A stretch of 33,145 nt of DNA from JBAYJM01 sp964350585. GTDB taxonomy: Bacteria; Patescibacteriota; Patescibacteriia; 2-01-FULL-39-33. Under the pieces are notes generated by a model. The model searched no databases. It had not been told where the DNA came from and worked only from the letters and a program-made list of their open reading frames with translations. The position numbers and the translations under genes are program-made. The DNA lies in the NCBI GenBank assembly GCA_964350585.1, contig CAYGKC010000011.1, positions 1 to 33,145 of the forward strand. The letters run 5' to 3'. Positions 22,387 through 28,788 of this stretch are shown here, piece after piece; within the stretch, counting starts at the first letter, position 1; each line of letters begins with the position of its first letter.

Positions 22387-23628
22387 ATGTTATTTAAGTT
22401 TTATACATATTTTAAGCAGCTCCCTTTAGCCGTGCGCTGGGTTTCCGGCATGGCTCTGGGGGCTGTTTTTATTTTTCTAATAGTTTTTACCTTGAATCAT
22501 TATTACTCCGTTCCTCGGGAAGCAAACTTTCTTCCTTCAGATTGCAAAGTATTTGCAAGGTTTAATTCCAATGAAGGTGTTTTATTAGAAGTATCAAAAA
22601 AATTATTATTCGAAGGAGAATTTGCATCATTGGCTCCCTATTTTGAAGGCAGACAGTTTTCTTTTTGCCACACTGAAGGTGGTAGTATTTTTTATGTTAA
22701 AAACGATGATAAAAATATTGAAAGAAGTATTTTAGAAAACGGTTTTAATTACAAAAAAATTACCAAGAACGGTTATATTATATACAACTATCCAATAGAT
22801 TTTTATTCCACTAAAAATAAACTTTCTTCAAAATTAAGAGGTAATTATAGGAATAACGATCAACTGTTCCTTTATTTCACAAGAGAAACGATTGATTCTC
22901 AGTATTTATTGCCAGTATGCGAAGGGAAGAAAGAATGTATGTTTAGAGCTAAGGTTGTTGATGACGGCTTACAAATCTCTTCAAAAAGTTTTTCAAAAAC
23001 GGATTTTGAAGAATTGGGAAATGACTTCGAATTTTTAGTAAAAAACAAAAATTTGGTCGACTACTGCAATGGTAAAGAAAAAAGCGGTTCTATTATTCCT
23101 TTATGGGCTCAAATGATTGGCGCTGAAGACTATGAAAATTTTTTATGTTCGAAATACATTCTGGGCTTTAAAGATAATGGAAAAGAAGATTTCTCATCTC
23201 CTTGGAAATCTTATTCAATATATTTAAAATTGAAATTAAATCATTCTTTTACTGATGATGAAAAGATTAATTTAGAAAATTACCTTAAAAAATCAATAGC
23301 CTATTTATTTCCAAAAGAAACATTGATAGTTTTAAATGATGGTTCGAAGGTCAAGGAAATTGAGATAGACTCAACCACACTGCAATTTTCTCATACTACA
23401 ACTCACAGTTTTATTAATTTTCCTGATAATTCAGCTGTTATATACTATAAAATTAACCAGGATGAGGCTGTTATTACTAATAACATAGAGCTACTGGAGC
23501 TAGACATGGGGATAGATGAAAATATTTTGTTATCTAAGACAAATTTGGTAAAAGAAGAGATTTTATTCAATTTTTTATCTCTGTTCGAATATATAATGAT
23601 TAAAAATAATAGTATATTTCTAAAATAG
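22387..23628 (+). CDS. Membrane-anchored extracytoplasmic protein of unknown function
   Basis: A 413-residue protein with a short cytoplasmic N-terminus, one transmembrane helix (VSGMALGAVFIFLIVFTL) and a large exported domain without lipobox or known motif. The exported part holds four to five cysteines (for example in SDCKVFARF, CEGKKEC, FLCSKY), which might form disulphides. I use the ATG at 22387, ten bases after the pnp stop. A longer frame would overlap pnp by 68 bases and its extra residues look like out-of-frame pnp sequence. It is probably co-transcribed with pnp. I do not recognise a family. Confidence 0.68.
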   Translation: MLFKFYTYFKQLPLAVRWVSGMALGAVFIFLIVFTLNHYYSVPREANFLPSDCKVFARFNSNEGVLLEVSKKLLFEGEFASLAPYFEGRQFSFCHTEGGSIFYVKNDDKNIERSILENGFNYKKITKNGYIIYNYPIDFYSTKNKLSSKLRGNYRNNDQLFLYFTRETIDSQYLLPVCEGKKECMFRAKVVDDGLQISSKSFSKTDFEELGNDFEFLVKNKNLVDYCNGKEKSGSIIPLWAQMIGAEDYENFLCSKYILGFKDNGKEDFSSPWKSYSIYLKLKLNHSFTDDEKINLENYLKKSIAYLFPKETLIVLNDGSKVKEIEIDSTTLQFSHTTTHSFINFPDNSAVIYYKINQDEAVITNNIELLELDMGIDENILLSKTNLVKEEILFNFLSLFEYIMIKNNSIFLK

Positions 23629-23773
23629 TTAAAGTTGCTCAATTTTTAATCTGAGTTATTAAAAGTTAATAAACTGTGGAAAACTTTTTATTATTAGTTG
23701 TCTAGCCTGTGGATAAATTTGCTTCAACTGTTGTTAAATCAAAAAAATATATAAATTTAGACATTATTATTAA

Positions 23774-23802
23774 TTGTTCACATTAGTAAATAATGGTATA
23801 AT
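23774..23802 (+). promoter_or_regulatory. Promoter of the structured RNA
   Basis: TTGTTC and TATAAT are separated by exactly 17 bases. The predicted start near 23809 falls just before the first helices of the RNA, and no start codon with a reading frame follows. Confidence 0.75.
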
Positions 23803-23808
23803 TAATTT

Positions 23809-24161
23809 ATAAAAAATAGTTCTTTAAGATCTTGGTGAATTGATATTAAACGCGTTGATATTAATTCTCTGCCATTTACTTTGTATACTATCCTTCCCCT
23901 CAAGAGACAGGACAATGGGCTTACTTCTCTTAACTAAGGATATTCAGTTATTCTAGGATGTTACGCTAATCTTAGAGAAAAGAATAACTATTGCGCAGTA
24001 GATGGCTTGCTTTCGCCCAAAAAGCGCTGGTAACCTAGAGTTATGAATTCCTTGTTTTTTGCTTATGAATCGTCATAGCACTATCCAAGGCAGACCCTGG
24101 GTCCGTAGGCGCAAGATCCCACTATATAATATATTAAGGGGGCGCATCTTGCGCCTCTTTT
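23809..24161 (+). ncRNA. Unassigned structured non-coding RNA (~350 nt)
   Basis: There is no open frame on either strand, but many helices can be drawn. GAATTGATATTAA (23837-23849) pairs over 13 positions with 23855-23867 around loop ACGCG. TATCCTT/AAGGATA (23889/23936) encloses AAGAGA/TCTCTT. AGTTATTC/GAATAACT (23946/23982) encloses TCTAGGAT/ATCTTAGA. CCTTG/CAAGG encloses a GCTTATGA/TCATAGC stem. The ends are closed by GATCTTG (23828-23834) with CAAGATC (24112-24118). A consensus-type promoter precedes it and a strong terminator ends it; the next gene has its own promoter, so it is a free RNA and not a leader. I looked for the hallmarks of RNase P RNA, tmRNA, SRP RNA and 6S RNA and did not find them. 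Confidence 0.72.
24107..24161 (+). terminator. Terminator of the structured RNA
   Basis: AGGCGCAAGAT (24107-24117) pairs over 11 bases with ATCTTGCGCCT (24146-24156), followed by a T-rich run. The left arm contains the CAAGATC that can also close the RNA's end-to-end helix, so the two structures are mutually exclusive. Confidence 0.85.
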
Positions 24162-24175
24162 ATTTGCAAAATTTC

Positions 24176-24203
24176 TTTACTTTTAATTTTAAGATAGTAT
24201 AAT
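24176..24203 (+). promoter_or_regulatory. Promoter of the TraR/DksA-lspA-EndoQ operon
   Basis: TTTACT and TATAAT are separated by 16 bases, downstream of the RNA's terminator and about 45 bases before the first gene. Confidence 0.65.
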
Positions 24204-24249
24204 ATACTAATAAGAAACAGTGCGAAAGCGCCTAATTTAATTTAAATTT

Positions 24250-24621
24250 ATGGATCAGAATAAAATAAAAGAGTTAAAAGAACTGTTAGAAAAAAAGAAA
24301 GTAACACTTATAAGTCAGTTGGAATCTATAGGTAGCAAGGTAGAAGGCGAAGATGTAAATTATTCAGCGGATTTTCCAAGTTATGGCGATTCGATGGAGG
24401 ATAATGCAGTCGAGGTTGCTGATTATACTAAAAATTTATCTTTAGAAAGAGATTTGGAAAAAGAAATGCGTAACGTTGAAAAAGCTCTTGCTAAAATTAG
24501 TGATGGATCCTACGGAAATTGCGTCCATTGCGGAAAAGAGATAGAAATTGAACGCTTAGAGATTAGACCGGAATCAAGCTCTTGTGTTGAATGTAAAAAG
24601 CGTCTGAAAAATCAAGTTTAA
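24250..24621 (+). CDS. TraR/DksA-type zinc finger protein
   Basis: A 123-residue protein with an N-terminal coiled-coil hairpin (KIKELKELLEKKKVTLISQL and LSLERDLEKEMRNVEKAL) and a C-terminal C4 zinc finger, CVHCGKEI...CVEC, at about residues 93-116. This is the DksA/TraR layout: such proteins reach through the RNA polymerase secondary channel or act as general stress regulators. The acidic tip residues that define DksA activity (DxxDxA) are not clearly present; a DNAVEVADY segment sits near that place. Its TAA is followed after one base by the lspA ATG. Confidence 0.88.
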   Translation: MDQNKIKELKELLEKKKVTLISQLESIGSKVEGEDVNYSADFPSYGDSMEDNAVEVADYTKNLSLERDLEKEMRNVEKALAKISDGSYGNCVHCGKEIEIERLEIRPESSSCVECKKRLKNQV

Positions 24622-24622
24622 G

Positions 24623-25072
24623 ATGAAATTTAAACTGAAGTTTTTTGCCATCATTTCTGGTGGCGTATTTTTGTTTTTTTTAGATAGGATTATTAAACTC
24701 TATATTGATCAATTTCCCTTTTTCTCAATAAAAATTTTTGATTGGTTTCAAATTGAGCAGGCTTACAATTATGGAATTGCTTTTGGTGTACCTTTCAATT
24801 TCTGGCTGCTTATAATTTTATATATTTTTATACTAACGGCACTAATAGTTGGTTCAGTTATCAATGTTAAGCAAAAAAACTTATTTTCTTTTGGGGCTTT
24901 GTTTCTAATTATAATGGGCGCATTTTCAAACTTGTTGGATCGTATAAGATTCGGCTATGTTATTGATTATTTATATCTTAAAAATTTTAGCATCTTCAAT
25001 ATTGCTGATGTAATGATTACTGTCGGAGCTATTTTGTATCTTTATTCCAATTACGTTAAGAGAAAAAAATGA
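24623..25072 (+). CDS. lspA: Lipoprotein signal peptidase (signal peptidase II)
   Basis: A 149-residue membrane aspartyl protease that removes the signal peptide of prolipoproteins after lipid attachment at cysteine. Four transmembrane helices are visible. Family motifs are AYNYGIAFG, the first catalytic Asp in FSNLLDRIRFGYVIDY, and the second in FNIADVMI. It is essentially full length. It is tightly packed: one base after the zinc-finger gene and overlapping the EndoQ start by four bases. The presence of lspA implies lipoproteins in this organism. Confidence 0.95.
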   Translation: MKFKLKFFAIISGGVFLFFLDRIIKLYIDQFPFFSIKIFDWFQIEQAYNYGIAFGVPFNFWLLIILYIFILTALIVGSVINVKQKNLFSFGALFLIIMGAFSNLLDRIRFGYVIDYLYLKNFSIFNIADVMITVGAILYLYSNYVKRKK

Positions 25073-26277
25073 GAATAATAGCTGATTTACATATTCATTC
25101 TAAATATTCTCGCTCATGTTCGAAAAACCTGACTCTTGAAAATATTTGCCAAAAATGCGGAGTTAAGGGTATTAATCTTGTAGGCACTTCCGACTTTACT
25201 CATCCTTTGTGGTTTAAGGAGTTGAAAGAAAAATTGATAGAAACAAAACCGGGATTATATGCTCTTAAAAAAAATAATAGTGGCGTTCAATTTATTGTTT
25301 CAACAGAAATAAGTTGCATATATTCTCAAGGAGGAAGGGGTAGGAGAGTTCATATATGTATTATTATGCCTTCTTTAGAATCGGCAGAAAGATTAAATGA
25401 AAATTTAAAAAAAAGAGGCTTTAATCTTAAATCAGATGGACGGCCAATACTCGGCATTTCGGCAAAAAATTTAACACAGATAGTTTTGGAAATTGATCCT
25501 AATGCAATTATTATGCCCGCACATATCTGGACGCCATGGTTTTCCCTTTTTGGATCGAAGTCGGGTTTTAATACGCTTGAGGAATGTTTTGAAGAAATGT
25601 CATCAAGTATTTTTGCAATTGAAACTGGTTTATCGTCTGATCCTTCAATGAATTGGACAATATCAGCTCTAGACGATTTAACTTTACTTTCTAATTCAGA
25701 CGCTCATTCCTTGGAAAGTTTGGGCAGGGAAGCGAATGTTTTTGAAATAGAAGAAAATCTTTTTTCTTTCAACGAGTTAAGAAGAATAATTAAGGAAAAA
25801 GATTCAAAGAAATTTCTTTATACGGTTGAATTTTTCCCTGAAGAAGGAAAATATTTCAGCGATGGACATGCGTCTTGCAAGTATTGTTCTTATCCTGCAG
25901 AAACTAAAGGTGAAAGATGCCCAGTTTGCGGAAAAATTATGACTTTTGGCGTATTAAAAAGAGTCAATGAATTATCAGACAGGCATAAACCTTCTGCTAA
26001 CGGCAAAATTCCCTTTAAAAAAATTATTCCTCTTAAAGAAATAATTTCAAGTGTCTATAAAATCGGAAAAAATTCAAAAAAAGTTTCAGAAGTATATTCA
26101 AAGATTGTTTCGAAAGAAAATGAATTTGCCGTATTGCTAGATTTACCGTTAAAAGAATTAAAAAAAATAGCAGGTAACGATATTGGCAGCGCGATTATCG
26201 CTATGCGCAAAGGAAAAGTAAAAATTATTCCCGGCTATGACGGTATTTACGGAAAGATAGAAATTTTGGTTAGTTAA
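25069..26277 (+). CDS. Endonuclease Q family protein (PHP domain)
   Basis: A 402-residue protein. The N-terminal PHP metallo-phosphoesterase domain begins ADLHIHSKYSRSCSK and includes the metal-site segments GTSDFTH, MPAHIWTPWFSLFGSKSGF, ETGLSSDPSMNW and LSNSDAHS. A four-cysteine zinc finger (CKYCSYPAETKGERCPVC, near residues 268-285) and a C-terminal helix-hairpin-helix-like region ending in GYDGIYGKIEIL complete the EndoQ layout. EndoQ, best known from Thermococcales, nicks DNA 5' of deaminated bases (uracil, hypoxanthine) and abasic sites. The zinc cysteines and PHP histidines are retained, so an active repair nuclease is likely. Its start overlaps the lspA stop (ATGA). Confidence 0.9.
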   Translation: MRIIADLHIHSKYSRSCSKNLTLENICQKCGVKGINLVGTSDFTHPLWFKELKEKLIETKPGLYALKKNNSGVQFIVSTEISCIYSQGGRGRRVHICIIMPSLESAERLNENLKKRGFNLKSDGRPILGISAKNLTQIVLEIDPNAIIMPAHIWTPWFSLFGSKSGFNTLEECFEEMSSSIFAIETGLSSDPSMNWTISALDDLTLLSNSDAHSLESLGREANVFEIEENLFSFNELRRIIKEKDSKKFLYTVEFFPEEGKYFSDGHASCKYCSYPAETKGERCPVCGKIMTFGVLKRVNELSDRHKPSANGKIPFKKIIPLKEIISSVYKIGKNSKKVSEVYSKIVSKENEFAVLLDLPLKELKKIAGNDIGSAIIAMRKGKVKIIPGYDGIYGKIEILVS

Positions 26278-26302
26278 AAACAAAATAAATATTTTAGAAA
26301 AC

Positions 26303-26362
26303 AAAAATCCCCCTCTGCATACTTCACCTCATTGAGATGTCTTATGCAGAAGGGGGATTTTT
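26303..26362. terminator. Large bidirectional terminator between EndoQ and the lysine-rich gene
   Basis: AAAAATCCCCCT-CTGCAT pairs with ATGCAG-A-AGGGGGATTTTT (one bulged base) around a 23-base loop, with A and T tracts on both sides. It serves both convergent transcripts. Confidence 0.9.
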
Positions 26363-26379
26363 ACTTGAGAAAGCTTTTA

Positions 26380-26472
26380 TTACTTTTTCTTTTTTGCTGT
26401 TTTCTTTTTTGTAGCCTTTTTCTTTGTCACCTTTTTTGTTGCTTTCTTTTTTGCCTTTTTTTTTGCTGCCAT
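26380..26472 (-). CDS. 30-residue lysine-rich (histone H1-tail-like) protein
   Basis: This tiny gene encodes MAAKKKAKKKATKKV followed by more KK(K)-A/T repeats: 19 of 30 residues are lysine, the rest Ala, Thr and one Val. It resembles the AKKA/TKKA tails of eukaryotic H1 and of bacterial H1-like proteins, which bind nucleic acid by charge. A strong Shine-Dalgarno sequence (GGGAGGTG) lies eight bases before the ATG, and the transcript ends in a strong terminator, so expression is convincing in spite of its length. Likely role: nucleoid or RNA binding (inference). A weak promoter (TTGACA-13-TATAAT) lies about 80 bases upstream. Confidence 0.8.
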   Translation of the reverse strand: MAAKKKAKKKATKKVTKKKATKKKTAKKKK

Positions 26473-26635
26473 TTTAATTCACCTCCCTTCCTTTTTTGTT
26501 TTTATTTTCAATTTAAAATATTTAAATATTTTAAATTGTATTTATTATAACACAAAATTTTTTGTCAAACAATAGTTATCCACAGAATTTTTTTATTTTT
26601 AAAAAAATATTTGAAATAAAAAATACTTTTTTAAT

Positions 26636-27028
26636 TTATTTTTTCTTTTTTTCTTTTTTACTTTTTTTATCTTCTAAATATTTTTTAAATTCTTCGACGG
26701 AATGAAAATATTGTTTTTCTGTCGGGCCATCATTATATTGCGGACATTCATTTTGATTATAATCTCTGCATATTTGCGGTCTTTTGTCGTATACTTTGCA
26801 AAATCCCCTAAAGTTTAATTCTTTGCAGGGAGTGACGAATTCCAAATACCATTTATTATCATGTCCAAGATATACGCCAACATTTTTATGGTACAAAAAC
26901 CAAATTATGTTTTCAAAATCTTCTTCGCTCGTAGGTCGATCGATTTCAGTTGCAATGTATCTGCAACACTTGCTGCATCTTTTACACAAGTCTTTATTTT
27001 TTTTATCTTCTTTTAACATTTTCTTCAT
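26636..27028 (-). CDS. YkgJ-family cysteine cluster protein
   Basis: A 130-residue protein with the zinc/iron chelating cysteine pattern of the YkgJ family: CKRCSKCCRYIA near the N-terminus, then TPCKEL, GFCKVYDKRPQICRDY and ECPQY. The YDxRPxxCR core is diagnostic. The C-terminus is a lysine-rich tail (KKSKKEKKKK). YkgJ proteins probably hold a metal cluster; their biochemical role is unsettled. It is monocistronic. Confidence 0.9.
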   Translation of the reverse strand: MKKMLKEDKKNKDLCKRCSKCCRYIATEIDRPTSEEDFENIIWFLYHKNVGVYLGHDNKWYLEFVTPCKELNFRGFCKVYDKRPQICRDYNQNECPQYNDGPTEKQYFHSVEEFKKYLEDKKSKKEKKKK

Positions 27029-27082
27029 TTCTGATTCAGTTATTTTTTTATATTAATCTATTATAACAAATTTTTTATTAAC

Positions 27083-27115
27083 AAAAAAAATCCGGTCTAG
27101 TGTTAGAGCCGGATT
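27083..27115 (-). terminator. Terminator of the 111-residue orphan gene
   Basis: AATCCGG/CCGGATT hairpin with an inner TCT/AGA extension, followed by eight T on the minus strand. Confidence 0.85.
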
Positions 27116-27130
27116 CGCAATTTCTTGAGC

Positions 27131-27466
27131 TTAGGAGTAATGCCTTGTTGAAGAAAAAATCAAAAGTACATCGGTCCCAAGGATATCTATAGCAAGATCA
27201 TTTCCTCTCAGTGGAAATGTTAAGATTTTCCCTGATAGATCAAAGTCTATTTTTTTGTCAGGAATCCTGGTTATGCTACAAAATTTATACATGTCAGTCT
27301 GGATTATATCCTTCAGACTAACGCTTAAAAGTGCGCGTTCTTCCTGGTAAGATACTTCGTCTATGCTTCCTTCCGTTAGTTCATTTGATAGTGAACGTTG
27401 TACTACCAAAATATTTTTGCAATAAGGTGCTAACAGTCCTATATCTATTCCTCGCGTTATCGCCAT
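27131..27466 (-). CDS. 111-residue orphan protein
   Basis: A small soluble protein beginning MAITRGIDIGLLAPYCKNI and ending LLIFSSTRHYS, with mixed alpha/beta character and two cysteines. No signal peptide, membrane helix or known domain is seen. A Shine-Dalgarno sequence (GGGAG) lies about eight bases before the ATG. It has a consensus-type promoter (27503-27531) and a terminator, so it is a well-defined single-gene transcript of unknown function. Confidence 0.7.
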   Translation of the reverse strand: MAITRGIDIGLLAPYCKNILVVQRSLSNELTEGSIDEVSYQEERALLSVSLKDIIQTDMYKFCSITRIPDKKIDFDLSGKILTFPLRGNDLAIDILGTDVLLIFSSTRHYS

Positions 27467-27502
27467 TTTTTTGTCTCCCTCTACCCCCTTGGCAGAAGAT
27501 TG

Positions 27503-27531
27503 ATATTATTACATATTACTAAAAATGTCAA
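27503..27531 (-). promoter_or_regulatory. Promoter of the 111-residue orphan gene
   Basis: On the minus strand TTGACA (27526-27531) and TAATAT (27503-27508) are 17 bases apart. Confidence 0.8.
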
Positions 27532-27552
27532 TACCTAGTATTTATATAATAA

Positions 27553-27577
27553 TAAAAACCGCTCAAAGCGGTTTTAT
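27553..27577 (-). terminator. Terminator downstream of tRNA-Ala(TGC)
   Basis: AACCGCT-CAA-AGCGGTT hairpin with a T tract on the minus strand, ten bases beyond the tRNA. Confidence 0.85.
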
Positions 27578-27582
27578 TATTG

Positions 27583-27656
27583 TGGACCTTAAGGGATTCG
27601 AACCCTTGACCCCCTGCTTGCAAAGCAGGTGCTCTAGCCAACTGAGCTAAAGGCCC
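27583..27656 (-). tRNA. tRNA-Ala(TGC)
   Basis: Cloverleaf on the minus strand: acceptor GGGCCTT/AAGGTCC, D-arm GCTCAGTTGGCTAGAGC, anticodon stem CCTGC/GCAGG with loop TTTGCAA (anticodon TGC), T-loop TTCGAAT, discriminator A, no CCA. Confidence 0.95.
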
Positions 27657-27697
27657 ATAACTAATTTTAAATACTATGCATATTAATTTCCTCTAGC

Positions 27698-27744
27698 TCT
27701 GCCTCACGTAGATGGGCCTCTGGCTGAAACTGAGCTAAAGATCA
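27698..27744 (-). repeat. tRNA 5'-end plus palindrome composite element, copy 2
   Basis: On the minus strand: TGATCTTTAGCTCAGTTT, close to the 5' end of the neighbouring tRNA-Ala(TGC) (GGGCCTTTAGCTCAGTTGG). It switches at the D-loop to a degenerate palindrome starting CAGCCAGAGGC. It lies 42 bases upstream of the intact tRNA-Ala gene and abuts the stop codon region of the small membrane-protein gene. Confidence 0.55.
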
Positions 27745-27981
27745 TTATCTTGAATTGGGAACAAAAATCCACATTATAATTCCTCCAACAGAATTTGTCA
27801 TAACAAGAAATCCGATAATAATAGCAACGATTCCAATCAATTGATAGCCTGTGGAGCTTCTGCCATAGCCGAAGAATTTTTCAGCCCATTGTTGTTCTCC
27901 CATGAATTCAACCATTTTCCCCGGCTTCCAGACAATAAGGAAACCGACTACAACCATAATCAATCCTATTATAATATGCAT
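27745..27981 (-). CDS. 78-residue small membrane protein
   Basis: Two transmembrane helices (IIIGLIMVVVGFLIVW near the start and YQLIGIVAIIIGFLVM near the middle), separated by a polar loop containing FMGEQQWAEKFFGYGRSS, with a short C-terminal hydrophobic stretch. I recognise no specific family; similar two-helix proteins are common in Patescibacteria. It starts about 27 bases downstream of tRNA-Val(TAC) on the same strand, so it may be transcribed with that tRNA. Confidence 0.65.
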   Translation of the reverse strand: MHIIIGLIMVVVGFLIVWKPGKMVEFMGEQQWAEKFFGYGRSSTGYQLIGIVAIIIGFLVMTNSVGGIIMWIFVPNSR

Positions 27982-28007
27982 GGTTTTAATTTGATTTAGG
28001 TTTCAAA

Positions 28008-28081
28008 TGCACGCCAAGGGATTCGAACCCCTGACCCCCTCGGTGTAAACGAGATGCTCTAACCAACTGAGCTAGGCGTGC
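28008..28081 (-). tRNA. tRNA-Val(TAC)
   Basis: Cloverleaf on the minus strand: acceptor GCACGCC/GGCGTGC, D-arm GCTCAGTTGGTTAGAGC, anticodon stem TCTCG/CGAGG with loop TTTACAC (anticodon TAC), T-loop TTCGAAT, discriminator A, no CCA. It is the only complete copy; its 5' portion is repeated at least three more times upstream. Confidence 0.95.
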
Positions 28082-28418
28082 TAAATATGTTTAGTTTTAA
28101 TATGGCCGTGGGTTCAGGGGAAACCCCTGTTCCAGGGCAGCGCTGATTGCTTCCTTTGGGCGCAATCATCGACGCTCTCTTCGTTCGCTTCTGCCCGTCG
28201 CTTCGCGACCCCCCTCGGTGTAAACGAGATGCTCTAACCAACTGAGCTAGGCGTGCTAAATATGNNNNNNNNNNNNNNNNNNNNNNNNNNNNNNNNNNNN
28301 NNNNNNNNNNNNNNNNNNNNNNNNNNNNNNNNNNNNNNNNNNNNNNNNNNNNNNNNNNNNNNNNTCGCGACCCCCCTCGGTGTAAACGAGATGCTCTAAC
28401 CAACTGAGCTAGGCGTGC
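28082..28418 (-). repeat. Tandem array of tRNA-Val(TAC) 5' halves fused to a structured spacer
   Basis: On the minus strand, the first ~45 bases of tRNA-Val(TAC) recur starting at 28256 and again at 28418. In both, the sequence leaves the tRNA in the variable region (after the run of G) and continues TCGCGAAGCGACGGGCAG where the intact gene has TCAGGGGTTCGAATCC. The readable spacer holds nested inverted repeats (GGGCAG/CTGCCC, GATTGC/GCAATC, CAGGGG/CCCCTG) and ends 175 bases after the previous unit's start, where the next tRNA copy begins. A gap interrupts the second unit, so the number of copies is unknown. The truncated copies lack the T-arm and the 3' acceptor strand and cannot be functional tRNAs. 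Confidence 0.85.
28265..28364. other. Assembly gap (100 N)
   Basis: Exactly 100 N, the usual placeholder for a scaffold gap of unknown length. Both edges lie within the tRNA-Val(TAC) repeat unit, so the gap probably arose because the assembler could not resolve the tandem copies. Confidence 0.97.
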
Positions 28419-28461
28419 TTATAAATTTATTTTAAATGATATTTTTGAATAACCTCTAACC

Positions 28462-28506
28462 TCTGCCAGGCAGATCAGCCTGTGGCTGAAACTGAGCTAG
28501 GCGTGC
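28462..28506 (-). repeat. tRNA 5'-end plus palindrome composite element, copy 3
   Basis: On the minus strand: GCACGCCTAGCTCAGTT, identical to the first 17 bases of tRNA-Val(TAC). It switches at the D-loop to TCAGCCACAGGC and a near-palindrome ending GCCTGGCAGAGG. It is the fourth copy of this tRNA's 5' end within 450 bases and the clearest example of the element family. I see no gene in the remaining intergenic sequence up to 28676. Confidence 0.7.
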
Positions 28507-28676
28507 TAATATTATTAATTTTTGAAATATACTCTGTTATTCTCAAACATCAGCCAATGACTGAAGTTGGTTTGCTTGATTATAGTGCAATCACGAACTT
28601 TTAAAATATTTCAATCTAATATATACAGTTCAAAATGGCTGATTAGAAAGTGTTTAGTCGCTATAACCAGTCTTGA

Positions 28677-28760
28677 TGCGGACGAGAGGACTTGAACCTC
28701 CAAGGCCTTGCGACCACAGCCACCTCAAGGCTGCGCGTATACCAATTCCGCCACGTCCGC
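28677..28760 (-). tRNA. tRNA-Leu(GAG)
   Basis: Class II cloverleaf on the minus strand with a long variable arm: acceptor GCGGACG/CGTCCGC, D-arm GGCGGAATTGGTATACGC, anticodon stem CAGCC/GGCTG with loop TTGAGGT (anticodon GAG), T-loop TTCAAGT, discriminator A, no CCA. Confidence 0.94.
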
Positions 28761-28788
28761 TAATTCTTATAACAAAAAAATTGCGGAT

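Noticed and set aside
23809..24161. tmRNA, suggested by the end-closing helix followed by CCA
   Set aside because: There is no T-arm next to the 3' acceptor strand, no tRNA-like D region and no tag reading frame; the CCA is part of the terminator region.
23809..24249. T-box or riboswitch leader of the TraR/DksA operon
   Set aside because: No T-box antiterminator motif, and the downstream genes have their own promoter after a strong terminator.
26332..26550. Plus-strand frame of Cys/Phe/Leu-rich sequence
   Set aside because: It is the complement of the lysine-rich 30-residue gene and the terminator; the ribosome site and composition support the minus-strand gene.
23675..26584. DnaA-box-like sites (TGTGGATAA at 23708, TTATCCACA at 26576, near-match at 23675) as an origin of replication
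   Set aside because: Only two perfect sites 2.9 kb apart, no cluster, no dnaA or dnaN and no clear unwinding element. Chance or isolated sites are more likely.
28059..28403. Long minus-strand reading frame through the tRNA repeat and the gap
   Set aside because: It is a translation of tRNA-Val copies, spacer and N. The frame is bridged by unknown bases and overlaps functional tRNA sequence, so it is not a gene.
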